Notes under the pieces: generated by a model
Seen by the model: the letters and a program-made list of their open reading frames with translations, nothing else
What the model was told of the DNA's origin: nothing
Database searches by the model: none
Assembly: GCA_037447655.1 (NCBI GenBank)
Contig: JBBHKE010001684.1
Location: 1-64,000 of the forward strand
DNA from: Zygnema cylindricum
Lineage: Eukaryota; Streptophyta; Zygnematophyceae; Zygnematales; Zygnemataceae
Direction: 5' to 3'
Length of the DNA stretch: 64,000 nucleotides
In this document: positions 32,651-44,715 of the stretch, piece by piece
Numbering within the stretch: the first letter of the stretch is position 1
Layout of the letters: each line of letters opens with the position of its first letter
Translations under genes and position numbers: made by a program

Positions 32651-33900
32651 TTATCTGCAAAATTTTAATTTAGGAGAAGGCACCGGTTTTGTCATCGTGT
32701 CTGCAATCATCTCTTTATCACTTTTATAAACCAACTTAATTATTTTATTATCAACCTTCTGTCTGACAAAGCTTAGTCTTATATCCATATGTTTAGCTTT
32801 GAAATGGTGTTTTGGATTAGCTGCGATATAGATAGCAGCTTGATTATCACAAAAGACATTCTGAGTCCCAGTTTTCATGAACCCAAGTTCTTCGAGTAGA
32901 GATTTTACCCACATTAATTCTTTAGTGGCAGCACATGAAGCCATGTATTTAGCCTCCATAGTGGACTGAGCAACTACTTTCTGTTGTTTGCTACTCCAAC
33001 ATCATGCACCAAATCCAATTTGCAACACATATCCAGTTGTACATCGTCTCAAAGGCACATCCCCATAACTAGCATCACTCCAAGTGGTGATGTCAGTGTA
33101 CTCCCCTCCCAAATGCAACCATAATTCCCTTGTTCCCACCAAATATCTCATTACTCTTTGGGCTGTTTCCGAGTTTCTTTTCCTAGGTTTATTTAGACTT
33201 CTACTGAGAACACCTACAGCCGCAGTTATGTCTGGACGTGTACAATTCATAAAGTTAATTAAATTGCCTACAATTTGCGGATAAGGAATTCCTTTTATAA
33301 ACCTCTTTTCTTCCTCATCCCTCTCATCATTCAAAATCAATATCCCTCCCTCTTCACTCCCCTCCGATACTTTCTCTAGATCCATGGGAGTGGTACACCC
33401 ATTTGCTTTCTCCATTTGAAACTTTTCTTGCATATTTCTGATAGCTTCTTTCTGAGTGAGTCTTATAATTCTATTTCCTCTATCCCTCTCCATTTGATTC
33501 CCAAAAATGCATTTTTGCTTTCGCCGAGATCTTTCATGTCAAACCAACTTCTCAGATCTTGTTTGAGTTTGTTAATTTTATCTACGGACTTGCTTAAAAT
33601 CATCTATATAAATAGCAATAAACATCACTCCATTTTCATCCTCAAATATAAATATAGGGTGATCTAAAGTTATTCTAATGTATCCCAAACTTGTCAGAAA
33701 TTCATCCAATTTTATGTTTTATTGCCGCGGGGCTTGCTTTAGGCCATAAAGTGATTTTATCTGTTTGCACACCTTGCTTTGTTCTCCACTTTACACGAAT
33801 TTCTCTGGTTGCCTCATGTAGATTTCTTCTTCCAACTCTCCGTGTAAGAAGGTCGTCTTAATATCCATCTAGTGTATTTCCACATCTTCAGTTGAGGCTA
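32651..33900 (-). pseudogene. copia B reverse transcriptase (degenerate) and RNase H
   Basis: RNase H blocks are clear: TDITTWSDASYGDVPLRRC (33130-33074), then KYMASCAATKELMWVKSLL, FCDNQAAIYIAANPKHH and KHMDIRLSFVRQKVDNKI (32959-32651). The 33493-33002 frame holds the region after the polymerase domain: LTQKEAIRNMQEKFQMEKA … NCTRPDITAAVGVLSRSLN. Further up, the finger/palm part (33500-33900) is recognisable only in pieces with stops and a small deletion where YVDD should be. Inactive. Confidence 0.82.
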
Positions 33901-34189
33901 AACTTAAGAGGATTGTGACAGTAGGAAATCTAACTACAAGGTTTCTTCATAGTCTATTCCTTCTTTTTGAGTATAGCCTTTAGCAACCAACCTAGCCTTA
34001 TATCTTTCAATGGTATTATTTGGGTTTAGTTAAAGCTTAAAAACCCACTTACATCTAATCGGTTTTCTACCCAGTGGAAAATCTACGAACTCCCATGTAT
34101 TGGCTTCTATGATAAAGGCCATTTCTTCATTGATGGCAGTGATCCACCGATGGTTTTCTGGGGTATTTAAGGCCTCAAGTATGTCTGAG

Positions 34190-35867
34190 GTTATTTTGGA
34201 TGAGACATATTTGTCAGTTTATTATTTACATGTCTTTTTTGAAGCCGTTTACTACTTTTTTTTCCTCCTTCAAAATCAGACGCCGGTATGGAAGGCATCG
34301 TCGGGTTTCGTTTAGGAAGATTTTTATCTCCCATGTCTTCCAATTCCGGTGTTTGATCAAATTCCTCGTCGGTTTCCACTTCGTATTGTGGTGTTACCTC
34401 GGATGTTTTCTTTTCGTCCTTCTCGTTTGGCACATTTGCAGATTTTTCCTTCTCACGTCTTCCTTCTCTTCATTTCCCAAGTCAAAGTCACAATACTGAC
34501 CGGATTCAAATCTGATTTTGACTTTTTTGTTATATTTGAATGGATTAATAGACTTTACTTTATTCATCACCACTATATGTTTTACCAAAATGATATCTCT
34601 CTTTTTCAAGTCATATACTCAATATCCTTTTGTGCTCTCATCATATCCTACAAGATATCATGGTTTCCCTCTTCCCTCTAACTTCTATTTAGTCTTATCA
34701 AAATCCAAACTGTAGACTTGACTTCCGAACACTCTCAAACTAGACAAATCTGGTTTTTTTCCCGTCCACCTTTCATACGGAGTGTCCTCTTTATTTGCCG
34801 AAGTTAACACTCAATTTTTGATAAAGTTAGCATATTTCATAGACTCAGCCCAAAACTGCAATCCTATTCTTTTATCAGTTAACATACTTTTAGACATATC
34901 TCATAAAGTTCTATTCACTCTTTTTGATACTCCATTTTGTTCCGGATTATAAGGAACAGTTTTCTCATGATGGATTCCTTCTTTTTTAAGAAATTCTTCA
35001 AATTCCTTTGATGTGTATTCTTTCCCATTATCGCTTCTTATCTCTTTTATTGAGGTTTCATGTAATTTTTCACTTGAGAAAACAATTCCTTATAATCAGA
35101 AACAAAATGGAGTAGCAGAAAGAGTGAATATAACTTTAGGAGATATGTCCAGAAGTATGCTAACTGATAAAATAATAGGATTGCAGTTTTGGGCTAAGTT
35201 TATGAATTATGTTAACTTTACTATGTGAAACATACCTAGCTGGTCCCCAAACATCAGTGTGAACTAGATCTAATACTTTCTCTCTTCATGTGGATGCCTT
35301 TGGAAATGGAAGTCTATCAATCTTCCCTTGGGCACATCCACTACAATCATCTGAGGTCTCATCATCTCCAAACTCAATTCTATCCAATATTCCATTTTTC
35401 TTCATTTTATTTAATCTATCTAGATTTAGATGCCCTAACCTCTTGTGCCAAAGCATCATATCACTTCCACACAAGTAGAGGACACCTTTTTCTTAGCAAA
35501 ATACAATTTTGAACATTCCTTGACTGCCCTTTTCATCTATGAAATAAACCTCATTATCAAAGCTAGTTGCGAAGATTCCTTTCTTAGTTCTGGTTTCGAA
35601 CTCATTTTCATCCAAAATAGTTGTAGAGACTAGATTCTTGCTAAGCTGTGGAATGTAAATAACATCTGAGAGTGTTACAATTGAAGCCTTTCCATCAACT
35701 AGAACTTCTAAATCAACCGATCCGACAAGACTTGTGGTTTCTACTCTACCATCTCCATACTCTATCTCAACTGTTGTAATTTTTCTCAATTTAGTAAACC
35801 ACCTTTTTTCTTTGCACATATGCATCGAGGCCTTTGAGTCTATGATCCACCCATCTGTTGAAATCAA
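34190..35867 (-). pseudogene. copia B protease end and integrase, with inverted segment
   Basis: The protease motif reads WIIDSKASMHM, so the Gly of Asp-Ser-Gly is Lys. Next come LGHLNLDRLNKMKK and CSGCAQGK (pre-integrase), then LDLVHTDVWGPARY (first Asp, about 35250). The expected next 35 or so codons are replaced by an inverted integrase piece. Correct orientation resumes with EIRSDNGKEYTSKEF (second Asp). The catalytic Glu is lost: NGVSKRVNRTL instead of NGVAERxNRTL. The linker frame ends SIPASDFEGGKKSSKRLQ (about 34250). Confidence 0.83.
35079..35229 (+). repeat. Inverted integrase fragment inside copia B
   Basis: Read on the plus strand it encodes NQKQNGVAERVNITLGDMSR … LTDKIIGLQFWAKFMNYVNF. 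It is an inverted, diverged counterpart of the minus-strand stretch at about 34820-34975 of the same element. Unlike that copy it keeps the catalytic Glu (VAER). Confidence 0.82.
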
Positions 35868-36852
35868 TAGATTAAGGGAAAGTATTTTCTAGGTCCTAAT
35901 TAGTTGAGTTAGCTAAAAGAAAAAGCACATGCAGCCTGCCTCCACCTTCTCTCTCTAGCTCCCATACTTGTTGTAGTCACTGAAGGAGAGAGAGGGCGGT
36001 GAAGCCATGGCTGCCTTAGCTCCTTAGGCATGGCTAAAGAGTGACCTAAGTCACTCTCAACCAAAAGGGTAGTCTGAAGGACTCGAACCTCCGACTGGCA
36101 GGGCGAGGCGTAGCCGTCTGTCCTTACCAGTCTGTCGTAGTAGTCCGTTAGGATACATAGAGTGTGATATCAATTTAAACAGTAACAAGAGTACTAATCA
36201 GATTAACGAAATTACTATTAGACGACATAAAAACTAGTTGGATCTTTATAATGCGCACGAAACAAATGTACCAGACATGTGTTTAGAACGTCGAGCATTA
36301 AAAGCCGTTTTGGATCACACGGCCCACATCAACGCCGAGATCCCGGAATAGCCGCCTTGGCGGTTTTCGGACGTAACATCACTTGGCAACACGTGGCAAA
36401 ATATATTTGGGAAGGAGGAATCCTGAAAGGATGAGGATGAGTCCAAAGGAGACAGGCGTCCACTCCATGGCTTTGTCGTACAGAAGCCGTACTAAAAGTA
36501 CATCGGCCTTAGTACCTTTTTGTACTGTACAGTCTTCTGATTGGTTCGTACATCAATAGATAAGGGTTGTGAGAGGGGTTTTGGACTTAGAGGATTGAGG
36601 AGGTAGCCGACTCTCTCCCAACGAGATTGTATGAATATTGGCATCTTTACCACTTGATAATTAATCGCCTTGTTGGGCGTTTTCAGTGATTCTTTTTGCT
36701 GTGGACTCAAAGGTGTTCAGACTGCACACAGGTGCAGTCATATTGTCTATTTGTCTGCGTGGGTGGCAGTTGCTCTAGTTGAAAGTAGGTTAGTGTTAAA
36801 CTACCTAGAGGCTTCTTCAGTTTTGGTCCATAATGGAGGACACAAAATTGCA
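35856..36852 (+). mobile_element. Solo copia LTR, plus orientation, nested in element B
   Basis: 997 bp running TGTTGAAATC…AAATTGCA, with exact CCATC duplications at 35851-35855 and 36853-36857. The sequence resembles the A2 5' LTR in U3 and the element family in R-U5 (reverse complement of the shared GCAAAAAGAATCACTGA block at about 36680). It carries the antisense tRNA-like module at 36067-36152. Solo LTRs form by recombination between the two LTRs of an inserted element. Confidence 0.9.
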
Positions 36853-36857
36853 CCATC

Positions 36858-38029
36858 CTCAGATGGAGCCCTCTTACCTCCGAAAGCACACTTTTGTCTC
36901 CGTAAAATGTCTGCATGCTTCTCAGTGGTTTTTGGTTTAAGAAGAAGCTCCTCGAGCTCCTCTTCCGGTTCTGTTACTTTATCTTGTTCCTCGTCATGAA
37001 CATGAGTCAGAAAAAGCCTTTTTCTTTCCTCCATCTCTTGAGGAACCTTGTCCATCTTTCAGTCAAAGATCCGCAAGCTTGACACAATATGCCATATAAT
37101 GTCATGGTTTCTTGCAGAAGTGACATAATCCACCTCGAGGAGCTGCTCTCCCCTGTCGTTGAAATCTGCCACCTCCTTGTCTTTTTCCTCCAAAGTTTCG
37201 ATAGGGATCCTTTCCTTTTTCCTCATCATGCTTCCGCGAATCAGATCCTGCAGCTTATGCTTAAACACTTGGACTTCCTCTCCTAAGTTCTATAGTACTC
37301 TCTTTCACTAAAATCATCCTTTCTCTATCATCCCAATTCCAATTGGTATCCCCTAAATCTTGCAACCGATTAATGATATTCTCATAATCTTCAACTAGTT
37401 TCATTATCAGTGTATTTACTCTTTGTCTCTCAGACCATGAGTTACCTGGGTTTTCTATTTTTCCAAATAATGCTCCTAAGTCATTGCAATAAACATTCAT
37501 ACTTCCTCCCTTGTAAGTATAAGTTGAAATCTTATTTTGTGCCAGTTGTTGCTACTGTAATGACCCACTCTTATATTTCTTTACAAGAGATACCCAAATA
37601 TGATAGGAAAATCTAACAAACATAAGAGGAATGGCAATACCCTTTACTACACTTTTGAGAATTAAGAGCTTAGCCACCTTGTCTTTATAAATAAAATTTT
37701 CATATTTTGATCGTTCGGTGTGACTCTGTCACTATTGCAGGTGGTACTGCTGCCGGTATCGTCCTTGACAATGGAGTCCCTCGAAAAGCAACTCCACTCT
37801 TTTTTCCTTCCATTATTTTCTCCTCCCCTTCCTCGTCTTCGTTCGTGATGGCGGCTGTGGTGGTGGAGGCGCCAGAAAAACGTGTTTCTCCAAACCTAAG
37901 TGGAGGTGTACATCAAATTTGCCCAAACACTATACCCCATAGGTGTTTCTCAAAAAGTTATTCTCCATCATCATTTCCCATTTAAGAAAGTCAGATCCAT
38001 TAAATATGGGTACCCTAGAGGGTGGGCCC
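36858..38029 (-). pseudogene. copia B Gag, frameshifted
   Basis: It opens from the ATG in the primer-binding site: MGPPSRVPIFNGSDFLKW. The ATG upstream in the LTR is followed at once by TAA, so only the primer-site ATG can start Gag here. Later pieces are VNTLIMKLVEDYENIINRLQ (37500-37261) and the acidic end with RRQKCAFGGKRAPSEDG (up to the solo LTR). The zinc-knuckle region (about 37080-37130) is recognisable but broken by shifts. Confidence 0.82.
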
Positions 38030-38035
38030 ATAACT
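38021..38035 (-). other. Primer-binding site of copia B
   Basis: The minus strand reads AGTTATGGGCCCACC, one base different from elements A and A2. It is complementary to the anticodon arm of initiator tRNA-Met. Confidence 0.85.
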
Positions 38036-38930
38036 TGAAATTATGTGGTCTCCATTAACCCACAAAATTAGCAGTCTATGTAAAGCCTCTTGGAAAATAT
38101 TTGCCCCTTTCACTTTCTCACTCAATAAGTTCCGCCCATGCACAAAAATATACTGACGACCCTCACCTTTGTGAGGACAAGACTCCCCTAAGTCAAACGC
38201 AAAAAGAATCACGGAATTTGCTCCCTAGAGCAGTAAGTTATGACTCGCCAAAGATGGCCTATAAATACAAAAGGTCATCTAGAGAGAGGAGCCTCAAACA
38301 CGCTAAGTTCCTTAACTCCAACTCACAACTACCTACTACTCTACCCTAGGCCAATCTAAAGAGTGTATATTACAAGAAGGTACAGTGGCCGATTGTACTT
38401 CTTGTACGGCCTTTTTACAACATGGCCTTCTAGTTGACATTTGTCAACTTCGGAGCCATCGTTCCTCCTCTCATCCTTTCCGGCGTCCAATGACGTGGCG
38501 CCACATGGCACAGCGGGCCGCTATGTTCGAAAGCCGCCGAAGATTCATTCGGGTTTGGTGGGGCGACAACGTCTGTCTGATAATGTATTTTACACGGTTA
38601 AATTCGCGTCCACGAGCGTCGTTTGATTATAGATGACGTTTCGTCAATTTTGGTATGTTTAACTGAAAGTGACGTTTTGGGTAACACTTTAATTACTTAC
38701 CGAAACACATGTTCGTTTCAAAAACGCCTAAATGGTTAAAGCGTATGATTACATAGTACTCTGCAGACCAAGGTTCAAATCCTGTTTAAGGCAATATTTT
38801 GGTAATCTATCAATCTGTCTGCCCGTCTGCGTGTTTCTTTCTGACTATGGCGGCAACCATGGTGACTCTCTCTTTCTCTTCAATCTAGAGTCTAAATTAA
38901 AAAGTGAATAATAATTGCTTCTTTTCAAGA
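38036..38930 (-). repeat. 5' LTR of copia B
   Basis: 895 bp, pairs with 31704-32607. The tRNA-like module at about 38725-38793 includes CTAAATGGTTAAAGCG (D-arm like) and AAGGTTCAAATCCT (T-arm like). Confidence 0.92.
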
Positions 38931-38935
38931 GCTAC

Positions 38936-39430
38936 AATGTGGGATTGTGTTTCCAAATTAGTGTTACATTTATAATCTGCGTTAATGTTTTGCTGGCATT
39001 GGCCCCTTGAACCCAAAATAGTTAATAACACTAATTGTTTCTATACTCTAATAATTTGTCTACACTCGGTTTACTTATTTAGTAATTTGGTATAGGACGT
39101 GGCTTATGCGGAGCACTTTTGTTGACATGTGGTTTTCACAGTTTAGTTAGCGTAACACTTGACTGGCCGTGTCGATTGTTTCTTTTCTATATGATGGTCG
39201 ACGATCACAAGCGCCGCAAAAGTTGAACCCGGTTGATTGCACTTTTTCGCGTGTCAACGACAGTCAACGGGAGGACCGTGAAATCTTTACTCAACTGTAC
39301 CAAATTACTGGATTAGTATTACTGTGTTCGAATATTGTAATATTCTTTACACGCTGACGTAGACGCAACCAAAATGACGCAAAATGAAGCATGTTCATTT
39401 CGCTATGCAATATAAATATATATATATAAT
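38936..39430. other. Intergenic sequence between copia B and the large palindrome
   Basis: No gene seen. AT-rich, ending in a TATATATA run just before the palindrome tip. Confidence 0.5.
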
Positions 39431-39852
39431 GGGAATTGATCATGATAGTGACTGTTTTGGTTGCGCACAGTCACTTACGTCATTTGTCAAAATACGTACG
39501 TTTGAAGTACACATTGGTACAAATAAAGTACCGTTGAGTATAAATTTGACGGCCAATCGGTTGGACATCTTTGACTTTCATAATATTGTTTAAACCGTTT
39601 ATAATTTTGTCGCGCTTGCGAACGTCGACTGTCATAATAAAATCAGCAATTCACACGGCCGGCGAGCTTTTACGGTAACAAAACTGTGGCGACCACATGT
39701 AAGTAAAATGGTTGCAGACAGGAACTTTTTGTCGTTATGTGAGCTCCACGGTGAAAGCACTTAGCCGCAAAATTGAAATTGAATCGTCTAAGTGTTACAT
39801 TGAACGTAGACGCAAAGTGAAACAAAATTTATTGAAACTGAAAGTACTATAA

Positions 39853-40602
39853 GGGTGTGTCCCCATGTACTTGTAACTTAGCGAAATTACTTTGTATTTT
39901 AGCGCGGATCTGCCGGACCCGCTGTTCAAGTGTCCCTATGTCTGTAAGGACGAAATCGTAACTTACGCTTGTGACGATTGTATACGTCGACAGTACCTGT
40001 GACGGTTGTCAACGTCTACAATCTGTGGTCGCATGTCTTACCGTGACATTGTAGACGTAGCGCCTTCCAGCCTGTGCAATTTCACGGTCGAAGAAGATGC
40101 GCTTTGTCTTCGCGTCGCCCGTCCGCTCGACGTGAAATGGCATCGGAATTTGAAGACCCCTGCCAAAAAAAGAAATCCGTACTAGACGAAAACGGACAAA
40201 TCCAAACAAATTGTGTACTTGTCTTTGTCGTATTAGAACGCAAACGAACAAAACATAGCGAACTATGTACTTTTCTTTGTCCTTGGAAATCGTAGGATTT
40301 TTGTCTAAATTTTACGGCACGTGCGAAAATATGTTCCTATTTGTCAATCGAAAAAACCTATTTTTAAATCACATCGCGCATGTGTTTTAAAGATAAGGTT
40401 GAAGATGACGTTTTTTGTCGTCGAAGTGGGTCGAAAAGCACAAGACGACAACTTTTCGTACATCCTAAGTTCAAGGATGACGCAAATTGTACTCTACAAA
40501 TTTGCGATTCCTTCGTACGGTTGCAACTTAGGCAGTACGGCGCTAAGTTTTACAGCAAAACGACAGGAAAAAACCCTTACTTATGCACATGGGGACACAC
40601 CC
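39853..40602. mobile_element. PIF/Harbinger-like element in the left palindrome arm
   Basis: GGGTGTGTCCCCATGTAC … CACATGGGGACACACCC, 750 bp, flanked by TAA (39850-39852 and 40603-40605). The right arm (complement of about 42040-42055) shows the uninterrupted site AGTACTATAAGTCTCG, which proves the 3-bp duplication. Confidence 0.85.
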
Positions 40603-41050
40603 TAAGTCTCGTACGGAAATAATATAACGCACGAAACGAAATAAACTTTTATAATAAAACGAACCGGCGTAAAAATATCATATAAAATTAAATGAAAAAA
40701 ATGAGCGTCGTCACGCGCGAAGAAAATCGAGGCACGCTATTTACGAATCAACATACTTACAATGACAAGATCGTAGCAGGATCGGCCGTACAAAGGTATT
40801 GCCGCTTTGTCCTACACATAAATTACTTCCGCGGACGAAAAAATCGCGTCACGCTTCGCGAACCAACATTTCCTCGCAATCGACCAGCGTGCGACTCGAA
40901 CAAATGAATACCGGTCGGCGCTCGCACCAAACCGAACCGACACAAAAGTACAGTACCGAACGAAACAAAACATAACTGACGCGAACTGAACAAAAATTTG
41001 ACTGCACGATTTCGGCCGACGCCGATTCGCCAAATATCCTAACATTTCGC

Positions 41051-41398
41051 TGTCAATGTAAGTATGCTGATTCGTAATAGCGTGACGCGATTTTTTCGTC
41101 CACGGAAGTAATTTATGTGTACGACAAAGTGGCAATACCTTTGTACGGCCGATCTTGTTACGATCTTGTCAATGTAAGTATGTTGATTCGTAATTGCGTG
41201 ACGCGATTTTTTCGTCCGCGGAAGTTATTTATGTGTAGGACAAAGTGGCAATACCTTTGTACGGCCGATCTTGTTACGATCTTGTCAATGTAAGTATGTT
41301 GATTCGTAATTGCGTGACGCGATTTTTTCGTCCGCGGAAGTTATTTATGTGTAGGACAAAGTGGCAATACCTTTGTACGGCCGATCCTGCTACGATCT
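41051..41398. repeat. 116-bp tandem repeat, three copies
   Basis: Units start TGTCAATGTAAGTATG at 41051, 41167 and 41283 (a partial fourth at 41399). The opposite arm has a single copy in reverse complement (about 40745-40862), so the expansion took place in one arm only. Confidence 0.9.
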
Positions 41399-41520
41399 TG
41401 TCAATGTAAGTATGTTGATTCGTAAATAGCGTGGCTCGATTTCGTCGCGCGTGACGACGCTCATTTTTTTCATTTAATTTTATATGATATTTTTACGCCG
41501 GTTCGTTTTATTATAAAAGT

Positions 41521-42001
41521 CATAGTTGTTCACGGCGTTTCGTGCGAACGATCTAATCGCGACAATTATACGTAACAAACGCATTGAACCTTTTGAAAAA
41601 ATCGTTAAAATCGTTAATGAATTTTCTTCCGTACAATTCCGTACATGTAAACAAAAATAAAATTTACATATCCCGCAGTTTGTACATTTCCCGTACAGTT
41701 CCCGTTTTTTTTCGTCATAGTCCGTACAATGTTGGTACAATTCCGTACGTTTCCCGTTAGATTTCTGTTCAGTTTACCGGACAGAAAGTACTACGAAGTG
41801 CAACGTATCTTTTTGTCAAATTCCGTACTTTTTGGGTACAAAACCCTACAATTACTATACATACCGTACAGTTTCCGAAAAATATCCGTTCAGTTTACCG
41901 GACAGAAAGTACATCGCGTTTTTTTCCGATTTATTCAAAAGTCACGAATTATACGTTTTAATCGGAAAAAAGGAAAAAATCGCGCGATTTGAACAACTAT
42001 G
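41521..42001. mobile_element. hAT-like TIR element, CATAGTTGTTCA family, copy 2
   Basis: 481 bp with TIR CATAGTTGTTCA…TGAACAACTATG and an exact 8-bp duplication ATAAAAGT (41513-41520 and 42002-42009). The left arm of the palindrome near 40640-40660 shows the empty site. The interior has a CTGTTCAGTTTACCGGACAG block twice. Confidence 0.87.
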
Positions 42002-43929
42002 ATAAAAGTTTATTTCGTTTCGTGCGTTATAATATTTCCGTACGAGACTTATAGTACTTTCAGTTTCAATAGGTTTCGTTTCACTTTGCGTCTAAGTTCA
42101 ATGTAACACTTAGACTGCGGCCCCATGTGGCTAAGTTCGGGTCTTTTTCTGTCGTTTTCCTTTATAACTTAGTGCCGTACTGCCTAAGTTGCGACCGTAC
42201 GAAGAAATCGCAAATTTGTAACGTACAATTTGCGTCATTCTCGATTTTAGGGTGTACGAAAATTTGTCGTCTTGCGTTTTTTGGACCCACTGTCACGTCA
42301 TCTTCAAAATTTTCATAAACAACGTCGGCAATATGTTTTACGCTAAGTAAAACCGTTTACACCAATAGGAAAACATACTCCCACGTGTGAAAAGTTTTCA
42401 AAAATATTTGACGAAATAAAAGTACAGGGCTGTTGGTTTTTGTCCGCATGCACTTGGTTTTTTTTTGCAGGGGGTCTCGAAGCTACAGTGCCCTTTGACA
42501 GAAAGGTGAAAAATCTGCCAAGGCGCCACTTCTACTCGCCCTCACCGCCACTGTCACCTTTTGTCCCATCCACCCCTTCAAACGACACCATTTCGCATTC
42601 TGCTACAAGTTTGCTTTAAGGGCAGGGGGAGGGAGCGGGAGAAAATATTAAAAGCGACGTTTTTAACTACCGCGGAAGGTTCAAAAAATCATTCTTCACA
42701 TTAAAAATTAGTCTTCGCGGGAAAATCATTGATACAACACTTTCCCCTAATTAACGTTTTATTGTGAGACTCGTAATATGGCCTTAACATTGTTTATATA
42801 TTTTAATGGAAAATAAAACATTCTTCTTCTTTCTTCTTTAAAGAAAAAATAGAAAATCTTTGTTGCTTGCTCTTTTTTAGCTAAGGAAAAAGCTGAGGCC
42901 GAGAAGTTCTTACGCTTTGTCTGAAAGAGTTAGGATATTTTTCTTTGTTGAAAACTTTTTATATTAACTTCTTTTTTTAGTTTTGAATTTGAAATGAAAC
43001 TGCAATGTAAATCAGAAATGGAGGCTCAGTTTATGCCTATTGTGTTAGCTTCTGCGCGATGTGATTTATTTACAGAATTGCTTATAATCAGAGTTCAAAG
43101 AGAGTTTAAAAGAGGTTTTAGAAGAGAGTTTAAAAAATATTTTAGAAGATGTTTAGAAGAAAAATAGAAAAGAAAATAAGAGATTTTTATTTTAATGTGT
43201 AGTTTCTGTTTGACCAAGGCATAGAATAAGCCGAAGCTGGGCTGATATCGATCTCTCTCACCCATACGGATCTTGGAAACCCTAAAAAACTAGGCTGTAG
43301 TGATACTCCATCCTCCTTGCCTCACCCATACAAGATGAGTTTTTTTAACTCGAAAATGCTAGGTTATTACATTAATGTGATTCGGTGTGGTTTATTAAAA
43401 CAAAGATAGTGAGGTATTGTTTAACTTAATATTCATTTTTGTCTTCGTTTCGGATTTTTCTTTGTGTTGATAATTAAGTTAAGCGTGTTTATTTCAAAGA
43501 TTTTAACTTGATACATAATAACAATAAAATAGTAATAAAAACGATTGAAATTTGCTTTTGTTTATGTCGTTGTGGACGATAACTTTAAGATGGTTGTTCT
43601 CCTTGTGTTGATACTTTTCTTATGAAAACCGGTTCTTTTATTTTTCTTCTTTATTTTTCTTATTTTTGAGAGATCCCATTTGAAGTTCATGTTTTCAACG
43701 GCTTGTATTTAAATTCGAGGTTTTGTAATTTTCTTTTAAAATTTGTGATTGTTTATTGATTACTAAAAAATCCTTCTGTTTCTTTTTTCAGCTCGATTGT
43801 CTGCATATTTTCAATGTCATACCCTAAAAAATGACTTTGCATAAGGTGAAAAAATAATCTTAAACATCAGAGACATGAACTGTTTTTTGAAGCTCGCTCA
43901 TCTTAAGTCCAAATTATCTACTATTATTA

Positions 43930-44420
43930 ACCTATTATTTGCCCCACCCATACACCCACTCTAAATACTCTGCATTTGTAATACAATGTTTTTTGCCATT
44001 TTTAAACATCCACATTAAATAATGTGCACTTGTCCTGTAACGGTTTTTTGCCCTTGTAATACTTGTACACTAAATGTTGTGCACAATCTCTGATGATGTT
44101 ATCTGACCATCTCACAACTGCAATAAATTTTGTGACCATTGACAATGTCATTTGCTTCTGACAGAATACTGTGTACAATGTCCGACCATTTAATTTGCCC
44201 CTCTTGATTATCCACACTAAATACGATAATGTTTCTTGACACTCCATTATATCCACGCCAATGTGTTTTGCTCCTCTCATGCATCCACAGTAATTGCCGT
44301 GTATTCCTCATTTGCCCCTCTCACACATCCCACTAAATGTTGAGCACACTGTCTGACAATGGTATCTGCTTCTCTCCTACATCCACATTAAATACTGTGT
44401 AGGCCGTCTTCATAATGGGA
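43930..44420. repeat. Degenerate tandem array in the Harbinger-like insert
   Basis: Variants of a unit like CATCCACACTAAATACTGTG … TGACAATGTTATTTGCCCCTCTC recur about six times with poor conservation. Overlapping minus-strand frames here are not supported as genes. Confidence 0.6.
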
Positions 44421-44594
44421 CATAACAAAAACTGCAAATCACCCAATTTAATGTGGCTTTTCAATTAAAAGCAAACAAAAAAAAAAGCAGCTTCGAAATT
44501 ATGGAAGAAGGGGTAACAAATACAAAAAAAAGAACCAGTCACATTCTCAGAATTCTAAGAAAAGTGCAGGTGCAGAGTCAACAGAAAAAGATAG

Positions 44595-44715
44595 AGCGGA
44601 GGGGGGAGGAAGGAGGAGGAGGAGGGAGAGGAGGGAGATGGAGCGTAAGGGGGGAGCGAGGGAGGGGGGGGGGTCGAGAAGAGGCGGGGAGAGGAGGGGA
44701 TGGAGAGGAAGCTGT
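44595..44715. repeat. G-rich purine tract
   Basis: About 120 bp almost entirely GGA/GGG, including a run of ten or so G. Low complexity, with G-quadruplex potential. Confidence 0.8.

Larger units (their letters stand above)
31704..38930 (-). mobile_element. Ty1/copia element B, full length, degenerate
   Basis: LTRs 31704-32607 and 38036-38930 with exact 5-bp GCTAC duplications at 31699-31703 and 38931-38935. Minus-strand order: primer-binding site 38021-38035, gag, protease, integrase, RT, RNase H, polypurine tract 32608-32620. A solo LTR (35856-36852) sits in opposite orientation at the gag/protease join, and part of integrase is replaced by an inverted fragment (35079-35229). Many stops. 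It is related to element A but clearly diverged. Confidence 0.92.

Noticed and set aside
43930-44420. Minus-strand frames of 70-92 codons
   Set aside because: They lie in a degenerate tandem array and share no domain with known transposases.
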